DNA from: DATHSN01 sp035464115 | Lineage (GTDB): Bacteria; Actinomycetota; Acidimicrobiia; Acidimicrobiales; SKKL01 | Assembly (NCBI GenBank): GCA_035464115.1 | Contig: DATHSN010000051.1 | Span: 1-10,485 of the forward strand | DNA: 10,485 bases | Direction of reading: 5' to 3' | Shown: positions 1 through 5,849 of the stretch, one piece after another | Layout: every line of letters starts with the position of its first letter | How positions within the stretch are numbered: the first letter of the stretch is position 1 | Translations under genes and position numbers: made by a program | Notes under the pieces: generated by a model | The model's database searches: none | The model's input: the letters and a program-made list of their open reading frames with translations, nothing else | Told to the model about the DNA's origin: nothing

Positions 1-557
1 GTGGTGCCCTCGGGGGCGCCGGCCTTCTTCCCGACGACGTAGCCCGCCGACGCCACCACCTTGTCGATGGCCATCTCGGCGATGGGGCCCTCGAGGTGGC
101 CCGGCCGGCCCACCGCTCGGCGGATGTCCTGCTCGTGCTCCCAGCAGTCGAAGACCCGGATGGCCATGAACTTGGCGTAGGGACCGGGGCCCTCGGGGGT
201 GAAGCCCTCCTTCGCCCAGTCGTCGGGCGACATGGCCCGCAGGGTGGCGAGGCGCGCCGCGGTGACCTGCCGGAACTCCTCGAGCACCTCGGCGCCGGGC
301 CGGTCGCGGTAGTGCGCCACCCACGCCTCGTTGGCCTCCCCGATGGGGTTGCGCACGTGCTCGCCCGGGGCCGTGGCTGCCGGCGCGGGGTCGCCGGCGA
401 GCATCCGCTCGGTGCCGATCATGTGGGCGACGTTGTCGCGCACCGTCCACCCGGGCAGGTCGGTGGGTGTGTCCCACTCGTCGTCGGTGAGCGAGGCGCA
501 CAGCTCGTCGACGGTGCGCCACTCGTGCTCGAGCTGCTGGATGATCTCGTCGCTCAT
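1..557 (-). CDS. Maleylpyruvate isomerase-family (DinB-like) protein, C-terminus cut by window edge
   Basis: 185 codons are visible, starting at ATG 557; the reading frame is still open at base 1, so the C-terminal part is missing. The fold is the DinB-like/MDMPI N-terminal four-helix bundle of the mycothiol-dependent maleylpyruvate isomerase family (TIGR03083 type). These cytosolic proteins use mycothiol and a divalent metal to isomerise or transfer thiols to small molecules; most members have no known substrate. Seen here: 'LPGWTVRDNVAHMIG' (residues 34-48) with metal-ligand candidate H45, and 'DCWEHEQDIRRA' (137-148). In the characterised enzyme the second and third ligands lie in an E-x3-H motif; here this reads D137-x3-H141, an Asp-for-Glu change. 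The start is supported by AAGGA at 566-570, 8 bases upstream. The gene lies 17 bases downstream of the P450 stop and probably shares its transcript. The family is fairly sure; the substrate is unknown. Confidence 0.85.
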   Translation of the reverse strand, partial: MSDEIIQQLEHEWRTVDELCASLTDDEWDTPTDLPGWTVRDNVAHMIGTERMLAGDPAPAATAPGEHVRNPIGEANEAWVAHYRDRPGAEVLEEFRQVTAARLATLRAMSPDDWAKEGFTPEGPGPYAKFMAIRVFDCWEHEQDIRRAVGRPGHLEGPIAEMAIDKVVASAGYVVGKKAGAPEGT

Positions 558-574
558 CGGTGGTGTCCTTCGGG

Positions 575-1762
575 TCAGCGGGCCCGGAACGCGAGCGGGA
601 ACGACCGCACCGCCCGGGCGAAGATGTTGGGCTCGACGTCGGGCTCGGCCAGCGGTCGCAGGTCGGTGATGCGCGCGGTGAGCGTCTCGAGCAGGATGCG
701 CAGCTCGTGGCGGGCGAAGTTGGCCCCGAGGCAGAAGTGGGTGCCGTGCCCGAACGCCACGTGCGGGTTGGGATCGCGGGTGACGTCGAAGACGTCGGGG
801 TCGGTGAACACCGCCTCGTCGCGGTTGGCCGACGGGTAGAGCAGGATCACCCGCTCGCCCTTCCGGATCGCCTGGCCGCCCACCTCGGTGTCGGCGCGGG
901 CCAGCCGGAAGAAGTTGTTGAGCGGCGTGACCCAGCGGATCATCTCCTCGACCGCGGTGGGCACGTGCTCGGGGTGCTCGTGGAGCAGCTCCCACTGGTC
1001 GGGGTGGTCGGCGAACGTCCGCAACCCGTGGGCGATCACGGTGCGGGTGGTCTCGGCGCCGCCGGCGATGAACAGCCCGGTCTCGTGGACGATCTGCTCG
1101 GGGCTGAGGGGCCGGCCGTCGATGTCGGCGTGGGTCCAGACCGAGAGCAGGTCGTCGGCCGGGCAACCCATCCGCTCGGGGATGAGCTGTTGGAGCACGG
1201 CGACGAACTCGAAGTTGGCGGCGTAGAACTCGGCGGCCTGGGTCTCGTCGCGCTCGCGCATGTCGGTGCGCATGAGCCGCTCCGACCAGCTCTTCAGCTC
1301 GCGCCAGCGCTCCTCGGGGAACCCGAGCAGGCGGCAGGTGAGCCGGGCCGGGAGCTGGGCGGCGAGGTCGTCGACCACCTCGATCTCACCCTTGGCGACG
1401 GCTGCGTCCACCAGCTCGGTGATGACCTCGCGCATGTGCTCGTCGTTGCCGCGCACGGCCCGGGGCGTGAACCGGTTGGAGACGAGCCGACGCTGCCGCT
1501 GATGCTGGGGGTCGTCCTGGGCGATCATGTTGACCTCGCCCGGGGAGGGGACCGCCCGGTAGTGGGCCTCCGACGAGAACACGTCGGCCCGGCGCTCGAC
1601 GTCGAGCACGTCGGCGTGGCGCGAGATGCCCCACATGCCGTTGCGCTCGTCGCGGTAGACGGGCTCGTTGGCCCGCATCCAGCGGAAGGCCTCCCACGGC
1701 GCCGACCGGTAGAACTCCGGATCGAGCAGGTCGAAGGCCGGTCGGGTGTCGGTGGTGGCCAC
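575..1762 (-). CDS. Cytochrome P450 monooxygenase
   Basis: A complete 395-residue soluble bacterial class I P450, a heme monooxygenase that needs a ferredoxin and reductase; neither is encoded here. All hallmarks are present: C-helix H87-x3-R91, I-helix oxygen-activation motif AGGAETT (233-239), K-helix E273-x2-R276, and heme loop FGHGTHFCLG (337-346) with C344 as the axial thiolate. Length is normal for the class. From memory, the N-terminal 'FRWMRANEPVYRD' and 'LLYPSANRDEAVF' (307-319) resemble the actinobacterial CYP142/CYP125/CYP124 branch, which oxidises cholesterol or branched lipid side chains; this placement is inference. Translation starts at GTG 1762 with a strong GGGGGAG at 1768-1774, 5 bases upstream. 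A -10-like TAGCGT (1796-1801, minus strand) would give a leader of about 27 bases. It is the first gene of a likely two-gene operon with the maleylpyruvate isomerase-family gene. Confidence 0.95.
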   Translation of the reverse strand: MATTDTRPAFDLLDPEFYRSAPWEAFRWMRANEPVYRDERNGMWGISRHADVLDVERRADVFSSEAHYRAVPSPGEVNMIAQDDPQHQRQRRLVSNRFTPRAVRGNDEHMREVITELVDAAVAKGEIEVVDDLAAQLPARLTCRLLGFPEERWRELKSWSERLMRTDMRERDETQAAEFYAANFEFVAVLQQLIPERMGCPADDLLSVWTHADIDGRPLSPEQIVHETGLFIAGGAETTRTVIAHGLRTFADHPDQWELLHEHPEHVPTAVEEMIRWVTPLNNFFRLARADTEVGGQAIRKGERVILLYPSANRDEAVFTDPDVFDVTRDPNPHVAFGHGTHFCLGANFARHELRILLETLTARITDLRPLAEPDVEPNIFARAVRSFPLAFRAR

Positions 1763-1795
1763 GGTGTCTCCCCCTGTGACGTCGCAGTCGTCGGC

Positions 1796-1801
1796 ACGCT
1801 A
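1796..1801 (-). promoter_or_regulatory. Candidate -10 box of the P450 operon (TAGCGT)
   Basis: On the minus strand TAGCGT matches TAnnnT and would place the transcript start near 1789, giving a leader of about 27 bases that includes the GGGGGAG ribosome site. No clear -35 hexamer is seen. The spacer/-35 zone is instead occupied by an inverted repeat at 1803-1819. Confidence 0.5.
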
Positions 1802-1802
1802 C

Positions 1803-1819
1803 CGCGGGCCCGGCCCGCG
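1803..1819. repeat. 17-base perfect inverted repeat next to the P450 -10 box
   Basis: CGCGGGCC-C-GGCCCGCG is a perfect palindrome with one central base. It lies directly upstream of the candidate -10 box of the P450 operon, in the spacer and -35 zone. It could be an operator for a dimeric repressor or a second hairpin terminator for the hydrolase transcript. G/C-only palindromes arise by chance at this base composition, so function is unproven. Confidence 0.4.
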
Positions 1820-1829
1820 ACGCCGCCCC

Positions 1830-1851
1830 GCGACGCCCGCGCGGGCGTCGC
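1830..1851 (-). terminator. Hairpin directly after the hydrolase stop codon
   Basis: A perfect 22-base inverted repeat with arms GCGACGCCC / GGGCGTCGC (9-bp stem, GCGC loop). It abuts the TGA stop of the alpha/beta hydrolase (1852-1854), the normal place for a rho-independent terminator of the crotonase-hydrolase transcript. There is no T-tract, as is common in high-GC actinobacteria, so this is a structural call. Confidence 0.55.
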
Positions 1852-2793
1852 TCAGCGCTGGTGGCGCGGGACCGTGTGCTGCCAGTCGGCGAGCAGCGCC
1901 CGGAGGGCGGCCACGAGCGCCAGGGGCTGGTCGAGCGGCACGTGGTGGTGGGCCTGGGGGATCTCGACGAAGGGGGCGGTGCGGCCGAGGAGCTCGTCCA
2001 TGTAGGCGGAGACGTCGGGGGTGACGATGGCGCTCAGCTCGCCGTGGAGCACGGCGACGCGACAGCTCACCCGGCTGAGGTGCTCGTGACGAGCCTCGGG
2101 GTCGCGGTCGAAGACCTTGCGGTCGAACTTCCAGGTCCACCCGGCGTCGGTGCGGTGCACCGAGTGGCGGGCGATGAAGTCGACCATCCAGTCGTTGTCG
2201 CACGGCTGGGGCGGCACCAGCACGAAGCGCTCGAGCGCGGCGTCGAGGTCGGGGTAGGTCTTGGGGTTGCGGAACATGCGGCCCCGCTGGCCCTCTTCGA
2301 CCTCGGGGTCGGGGCGGCGCACCGGGGAGTCGACGATGACGGCGCCGTCGAGGCGGTCGCCGTGGAGGGCGGCGAGGGTGATGGTGACGAAGCCGCCCAT
2401 GCTGTGGCCGACGACGATCGGCCGTCGCGCCACGCTCGCGTGGTCGACCACGCCGAGCACCTCGGCGGCCCACTGCTCGGTGCCGTAGCGGTCGCGGCGG
2501 CCGCTGTCGCCGTGACCCGACAGGTCGATGGCCAGCACCAGGTGCTCGCGGGCCAGCAGCGGCGCGATGCCGCTCCACCAGCGGGCGTGGGCACCGCCGC
2601 CGTGGACCAGCACGAGCGGCGGTCGGTCGGCCGCGCCCCACCGCAGGTACCGGACGGGGCACCCGTCGACGTCGACGGTGTGCTCGGCGGGCAGCTCGGC
2701 GACGGCGGTCTCGAACCACGCCGGCCCCACCAGCCGGGGACGGGCCGCGACGGGCACGCCGCCGGCGCCGATGGTGACGGTGGCGTCGCTCAC
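1852..2793 (-). CDS. Alpha/beta hydrolase (esterase/C-C hydrolase-like)
   Basis: A 313-residue cytosolic alpha/beta hydrolase fold enzyme of normal length. Visible landmarks are oxyanion-loop HGGG (64-67), 'AIDLSGHGDSG' (88-98), nucleophile elbow GHSMGG with S131 (129-134), a cap region of roughly 160-235, and catalytic His in 'QAHHHVPLDQP', most likely H283. The acid is uncertain: D155 after strand 6 ('VIVDSPV') or E252 after strand 7 ('LHGELSAIV'). Substrate cannot be inferred; the fold covers esterases, C-C hydrolases, epoxide hydrolases and haloperoxidases. The start is GTG 2793, whose GTGA overlaps the crotonase TGA stop by 4 bases. No Shine-Dalgarno precedes it, which fits translational coupling. 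An open frame continues upstream through the crotonase gene, but that extension shows no homology and is a shadow. Confidence 0.9.
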   Translation of the reverse strand: MSDATVTIGAGGVPVAARPRLVGPAWFETAVAELPAEHTVDVDGCPVRYLRWGAADRPPLVLVHGGGAHARWWSGIAPLLAREHLVLAIDLSGHGDSGRRDRYGTEQWAAEVLGVVDHASVARRPIVVGHSMGGFVTITLAALHGDRLDGAVIVDSPVRRPDPEVEEGQRGRMFRNPKTYPDLDAALERFVLVPPQPCDNDWMVDFIARHSVHRTDAGWTWKFDRKVFDRDPEARHEHLSRVSCRVAVLHGELSAIVTPDVSAYMDELLGRTAPFVEIPQAHHHVPLDQPLALVAALRALLADWQHTVPRHQR

Positions 2794-3497
2794 GTGCGGG
2801 GCAGGGTGAGACCGGCGACGTCGTCGATGAGGGTGGCGCGGATGCGGCGGAGGGTGGCGGCCCGCAGCCGCTGCTTGGTCTCGCGCACCGCGCCGGCGCG
2901 CAGGCCGCCGAGCCGGACCGCCTCGGCCACGGCCGCGTCGGCCACCGTGTCGGCGTCGACGACCCGGTCGAGGTAGCCGACCGCCACCGCCGTCTCGGGG
3001 TCGTGCACCTCGCCGAGCACCGTCGACGTGGTGAGGGCGGTGGGGGCCAGGCGGTCGCGGGCCAGCTCGATGCCGAAGGCGGGCAGGGCCATGCCGATGC
3101 CGACCTCGTTGAGGCCCACCTTGAACTCGCCGCGGGCCCCGATGCGCACGTCGGCCGACAACAGCACGAGGGCCCCGGCGGCGAGCGCGTGGCCGGTGCA
3201 GCCCGCCACCACCGGCTGGGGGTGCGCGTAGATCCGGCACAACAGCTCGGCGCCGGCGAGGACGAGGTCCTGCATCGGCTTGTCGCCCGCGCCCATGATC
3301 GACAGGTCGAACCCGGCCGAGAAGCGGCCCGGCCGGCCGATGACCGCGACCGCGTGGGCGGACTCGAGGGCCAGGTCGAGCGCGTCGTGGAGCGCGTCGA
3401 TGGTGGCGTGGGAGATGGCGTTGGCCTTGCCGTCGTCGAGGCGCACCACGGCGGCGCCGTCGACGACCTCGACCTGGACAGGTGTGCTGGGCGACAT
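2790..3497 (-). CDS. Crotonase / enoyl-CoA hydratase family protein
   Basis: 235 residues, somewhat short for a crotonase (usually about 255-270). The fold is clear: 'GRFSAGFDLS' (57-66) gives the first oxyanion-hole segment, 'GHALAAGALVLLSADVRIG' (102-120) the second, and 'EFKVGLNEVGIGMALP' (124-139) the following helix. It resembles the PRK06213-type crotonase group. Classical hydratases (rat mitochondrial enzyme) use two glutamates; in my hand alignment the first position is L110 and the second about L129, with E131 two residues away. Hydration of an enoyl-CoA is therefore not assured; CoA-thioester binding and another crotonase reaction are possible. The start chosen is ATG 3497. No Shine-Dalgarno is present, but TAGCGT lies exactly 7 bases upstream, predicting a leaderless mRNA. 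It is the first gene of a pair with the alpha/beta hydrolase, overlapping it by 4 bases. Confidence 0.88.
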   Translation of the reverse strand: MSPSTPVQVEVVDGAAVVRLDDGKANAISHATIDALHDALDLALESAHAVAVIGRPGRFSAGFDLSIMGAGDKPMQDLVLAGAELLCRIYAHPQPVVAGCTGHALAAGALVLLSADVRIGARGEFKVGLNEVGIGMALPAFGIELARDRLAPTALTTSTVLGEVHDPETAVAVGYLDRVVDADTVADAAVAEAVRLGGLRAGAVRETKQRLRAATLRRIRATLIDDVAGLTLPRT

Positions 3498-3504
3498 GGC
3501 GGCG

Positions 3505-3510
3505 ACGCTA
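3505..3510 (-). promoter_or_regulatory. Candidate -10 box of the crotonase gene (TAGCGT), leaderless
   Basis: TAGCGT on the minus strand ends 7 bases before ATG 3497, so the transcript would start at or next to the A of the start codon. No ribosome-binding sequence lies between. The -35 is not recognisable. The same hexamer serves the P450 operon. Confidence 0.5.
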
Positions 3511-3583
3511 CCGATCGCCGCCGTCCCCCGCGCACCTCCAGCGGGTGGGTGCCCGGCCGCGGCCGACCGTGGCTGAAGAAAAC

Positions 3584-3613
3584 GCGACACGCGGTTGACC
3601 AGTGACGTACTGT
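3584..3613 (+). promoter_or_regulatory. Candidate promoter of the DUF2384-like regulator
   Basis: GCGACA (3584-3589; 4 of 6 to TTGACA), an 18-base spacer and TACTGT (3608-3613) form the best plausible -35/-10 pair. The transcript would start near 3620, leaving a leader of about 40 bases with GGAGG at 3644-3648. The spacer contains TTGACC (3595-3600), too close to TACTGT to be its -35. GTGAC is repeated at 3602-3606 and 3612-3616, 10 bases apart, a possible repressor contact. Confidence 0.4.
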
Positions 3614-3659
3614 GACATCGGGCGCACCAGGGCGGGAGACGACGGAGGACAGTCAGTCG

Positions 3660-4469
3660 ATGGACACGACCGGATCCGACACACCCATCGTGATCGAGGC
3701 GGTGCCGAGGCTCCTCGAGCTGGTGGAGGTCGCCGAGTCGTCGCTCGCCGGCGCCCCCCACCTCGACCCCACCCGGGCGCTCGCCGCGCTGGTCGCCGCC
3801 GTCGAGGACCTCCTCGTCCCCATGCGGACCGGCGTCGCGCCCCGCGACGTGTTCGCCGGGGTGTCGCCGGTGTCGGCCCTGCGGCTCATCGACGCCGCCG
3901 TCTCGCTGCGCGACCAGCTCGACGGCCGCCCCAGCGGCGACCTGGCCGCCGCGGTCGCCGCCACCCGCATCGCGCTCGTCGCGGTGCGCGCCGAGGTGGC
4001 GACCCTCGACGGCGTCACCGTCGACCTCACCGACGACCCGGTGGTCGACCTCACCGGCGCGCTCGACCGGGCTGCGCAGATCGGGCCGACCTCGGCGATC
4101 GACGACGAGACGTCGATGCGCGAGCTGCTCGACTGGATCAGCGCGCTGGTGGCCGTCGACGACGACGGGCTGGCCGCGCTCATCGGTGTGTCGACCCGCA
4201 CCCTCGGCCGCTGGGCCGCCGGCGAGGCCCAGCCCCGCCCCGCCAACGCCGAGCGGATGCGCACGATCGCCCGCGCCGCGGGGCACCTGCGCCGTCGCCT
4301 CGACACCGAGCAGGCCCACCGCTGGTTCGGCGAACCCCACGACGGCCTCGGCGGCCGCACGCCGCTCGAGGCGCTCGCCGACCCCGCCGCCCACGGTGAG
4401 ATCCTCACCGCCGCGACCGCCGCGACCGCCGCGACCACCGCGACCGCCGCGACCACGTCGTCGGCCTGA
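3660..4469 (+). CDS. Helix-turn-helix protein with MbcA/ParS/Xre antitoxin (DUF2384)-like C-terminus
   Basis: 269 residues; the specific target is not recognised. Residues 10-160 are predominantly helical, Ala/Leu/Asp-rich, with no recognised domain. Residues 168-192 ('DDGLAALIGVSTRTLGRW...') look like a helix-turn-helix. Residues 215-250 ('HRWFGEPHDGLGGRTPLEAL', 220-239) match the C-terminal domain of MbcA/ParS/Xre antitoxins (W near the start, G-x-TPLEAL-x-DP). In the family this domain partners a RES NAD+-phosphorylase toxin; here the downstream gene is a convergent protease and no RES gene is visible. The protein is also far longer than usual antitoxins (about 120-150 residues). The tail (249-267) is an Ala/Thr repeat encoded by 9-base repeats. 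ATG 3660 was preferred over in-frame GTG 3612: GGAGG precedes it by 11 bases, whereas GTG 3612 lies inside the likely -10 box. It probably acts as a DNA-binding regulator; that is inference. Confidence 0.8.
   Translation: MDTTGSDTPIVIEAVPRLLELVEVAESSLAGAPHLDPTRALAALVAAVEDLLVPMRTGVAPRDVFAGVSPVSALRLIDAAVSLRDQLDGRPSGDLAAAVAATRIALVAVRAEVATLDGVTVDLTDDPVVDLTGALDRAAQIGPTSAIDDETSMRELLDWISALVAVDDDGLAALIGVSTRTLGRWAAGEAQPRPANAERMRTIARAAGHLRRRLDTEQAHRWFGEPHDGLGGRTPLEALADPAAHGEILTAATAATAATTATAATTSSA
4407..4451 (+). repeat. Five 9-base tandem repeats in the 3' end of the regulator gene
   Basis: Units ACCGCCGCG start at 4407, 4416 and 4425, then ACCACCGCG at 4434 and ACCGCCGCG at 4443. Nine bases is three codons, so gain or loss of units keeps frame and only changes the Thr-Ala-Ala tail. 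This suggests replication slippage. Confidence 0.85.
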
Positions 4470-4510
4470 CGCGACTGACGCGACTGCCGCGACCACGTCG
4501 GCCTGACGCG
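4446..4510 (+). repeat. Imperfect direct duplication spanning the stop codon
   Basis: GCCGCGACCACGTCG followed by GCCTGACGCG occurs at 4446-4473 (with an extra TCG at 4461-4463) and again at 4486-4510, with GCGACTGAC/GCGACTGCC between. The first copy supplies the stop TGA at 4467-4469; the second lies in the intergenic region. It appears to be an echo of the gene's 3' end. Confidence 0.75.
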
Positions 4511-4520
4511 TCGTCGTCGG

Positions 4521-4548
4521 CCGGGCGCCGGCGCGCTGAGCGCCCCGG
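4521..4548. terminator. Possible hairpin between convergent genes
   Basis: CCGGGCGC (4521-4528) can pair with GCGCCCCGG (4540-4548) with one bulged C and an 11-base loop. It lies between the stop codons of the regulator (plus) and the M50 protease (minus), so it could terminate both. There is no T-tract and the match is imperfect. Confidence 0.3.
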
Positions 4549-4556
4549 AGCAGCCG

Positions 4557-5696
4557 TCAGCCGGCGTGCTCGGCGGGCGCCGGGGGGTGCGCCGCCGCCC
4601 GGGCCAGGTCGCCCCGGCCGATGACTCCGACGAGCTGCAGATCTCGGTCGTAGACGGCCACCTCGCCGCGGCCCTTGTCGGGGAGCCGCTCGACGACGGT
4701 GAGCGCCGAGTCGTCGGCCCATGCCGTGGTGAGCTCGGCGATGGGGACCGCGATCTCCTCGAGGCGCGTCGAGCCCCGGCGCGCCGGGGGCACCCGGCGC
4801 ACGTCGTCGAGCCCGACGATGCAGCGCACCACGCCGTCGGCGCCGCGGACGCCGAAGGCGGTGGCACCCGACTGGCCCATGAGCGCGGTGAGCCCGTCGA
4901 CCGTGAGCCACTCGTCGACGACCACCGCCGGCTGCGGCGCGATGTCGGCCGCGGTGAGCCGCCGCAGCGCGTCGCGGGCGGTGGCCGAGCGGGCCTCGGT
5001 GGTGGCCGACTGGACGAGGAACCACCCGACGAACGCGGTCCACAGCCCGAACGGCTGGTCGCGCAGGAACAGCTCGACGACCCCGAGGGCGATGAGCGCC
5101 GAGCCGAGCACCCGGCCGGCGGTGGCGGCGCGCAACGTGGAGCGGGTGCGGTCGCCGGTGCGCCACCACAGGACGGCGGCGAGGACGCGACCGCCGTCGA
5201 GCGGGGCGGCGGGCAACAGGTTGAACACGGCCAGCACCGCGTTGATGAGCGCCAGCCACCAGAGGGTGGTGGCGGCGAGCGCGCTGGCGCCGACGGTGTC
5301 GAGGGCCCATCCACCGACGGCGAACACGCCGGCGGCGGCCAGGCTGGCCAGGGGCCCGGCGGCGGCGATGCGGGCCTCGGCGCCGGGGCCCGACGCCTCG
5401 CCGCCCAACCGGGCGACGCCGCCGAGGAGCCACAGCGTGATGCCCTCGACGGGCAGCCCGGCGCGGCGGGCCACGACCGCGTGGGCGAGCTCGTGGGCGA
5501 GGATCGACCCGAAGAACAACACGACGGTGATGGCCGCGGCCACCCAGTGCTCGCCCGCGCTGTAGGCGGGCTGAGCCGCGGGGAACCGCCCCTCGGCGAG
5601 ACCGAAGGTGAACACCCCGGCGATGATCAGCAGGCTCCAGCTCAGCCCCACCGGCACCCCGGCGATGCGCCCGATCCGGATGCTGTCGGCCTCCAC
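4557..5696 (-). CDS. Site-2 protease family (M50) intramembrane metalloprotease with CBS region
   Basis: 379 residues, a typical length for group III site-2 proteases (M50B with CBS domains). Hydrophobic segments lie at about 15-35, 52-70, 110-130, 135-160 and 195-230. The zinc site is HELAH (H68, E69, H72) in the second segment, with the third ligand D167 in 'NLLPAAPLDGG' (159-169). Residues about 245-365 form a CBS-like region, ending in 'VYDRDLQLVGVIGRGDLAR'; such regions usually bind adenine nucleotides and tune activity. The family cleaves transmembrane segments of regulators such as anti-sigma factors; no such substrate is encoded nearby. The start is GTG 5696 with AGGAGG at 5702-5707, 5 bases upstream. 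A TAGGCT -10 candidate lies at 5733-5738. All catalytic residues are present, so it is probably active. Confidence 0.93.
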   Translation of the reverse strand: MEADSIRIGRIAGVPVGLSWSLLIIAGVFTFGLAEGRFPAAQPAYSAGEHWVAAAITVVLFFGSILAHELAHAVVARRAGLPVEGITLWLLGGVARLGGEASGPGAEARIAAAGPLASLAAAGVFAVGGWALDTVGASALAATTLWWLALINAVLAVFNLLPAAPLDGGRVLAAVLWWRTGDRTRSTLRAATAGRVLGSALIALGVVELFLRDQPFGLWTAFVGWFLVQSATTEARSATARDALRRLTAADIAPQPAVVVDEWLTVDGLTALMGQSGATAFGVRGADGVVRCIVGLDDVRRVPPARRGSTRLEEIAVPIAELTTAWADDSALTVVERLPDKGRGEVAVYDRDLQLVGVIGRGDLARAAAHPPAPAEHAG

Positions 5697-5732
5697 CCTC
5701 GCCTCCTCGACCGGGCCGATCCCGGCAGCTCC

Positions 5733-5738
5733 AGCCTA
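5733..5738 (-). promoter_or_regulatory. Candidate -10 box of the M50 protease gene (TAGGCT)
   Basis: TAGGCT on the minus strand predicts a transcript start near 5726 and a leader of about 30 bases carrying the AGGAGG site. No convincing -35 is seen. It is back to back with the candidate box of the lipoprotein gene about 50 bases away. Confidence 0.4.
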
Positions 5739-5784
5739 CGGCTGCGGTGCTCGGACGCGCCGGGCGCGGCGCCCACCCCGGCCG

Positions 5785-5790
5785 TACGAT
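5785..5790 (+). promoter_or_regulatory. Candidate -10 box of the lipoprotein hydrolase gene (TACGAT)
   Basis: TACGAT sits in the context GCCGTACGATG, nearly the same as the GCCGTACGCTG ahead of the ABC-F gene. The transcript would start near 5797, giving a leader of about 53 bases. No -35 is recognisable. Confidence 0.4.
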
Positions 5791-5849
5791 GGGGGTCCCA
5801 GGCGGGCGCCGCGGCCGGTGCTCTCCCCCCAGCCACGTCGCGGAGCCAG

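Noticed and set aside
560..2005. Long plus-strand open frame antisense to the P450
   Set aside because: Its protein is low-complexity Gly/Val/Arg/His-rich, a typical antisense shadow of a GC-rich gene. The minus-strand P450 has every family motif.
3612..3659. GTG 3612 as start of the DUF2384-like gene
   Set aside because: It has no ribosome site and lies inside the likely TACTGT -10 box, while ATG 3660 has GGAGG upstream.
4407..4510. Repeats as a CRISPR array or origin iterons
   Set aside because: The units are 9 bases, contiguous without spacers and in frame with a coding region; no cas, rep or dnaA-type context is present.
3653..5314. Minus-strand open frame of 553 codons across the regulator and protease genes
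   Set aside because: Ser/Arg/Pro-rich composition with no domain; it crosses two well-supported genes in other frames.
3660..5696. A toxin-antitoxin pair formed by the regulator and the adjacent gene
   Set aside because: The neighbour is a convergent M50 membrane protease, not a RES toxin, and is not in an operon with it.
4566..5849. Upstream extension of the lipoprotein hydrolase frame
   Set aside because: It is antisense to the M50 protease gene, and the lipoprotein signal peptide begins at 5850.
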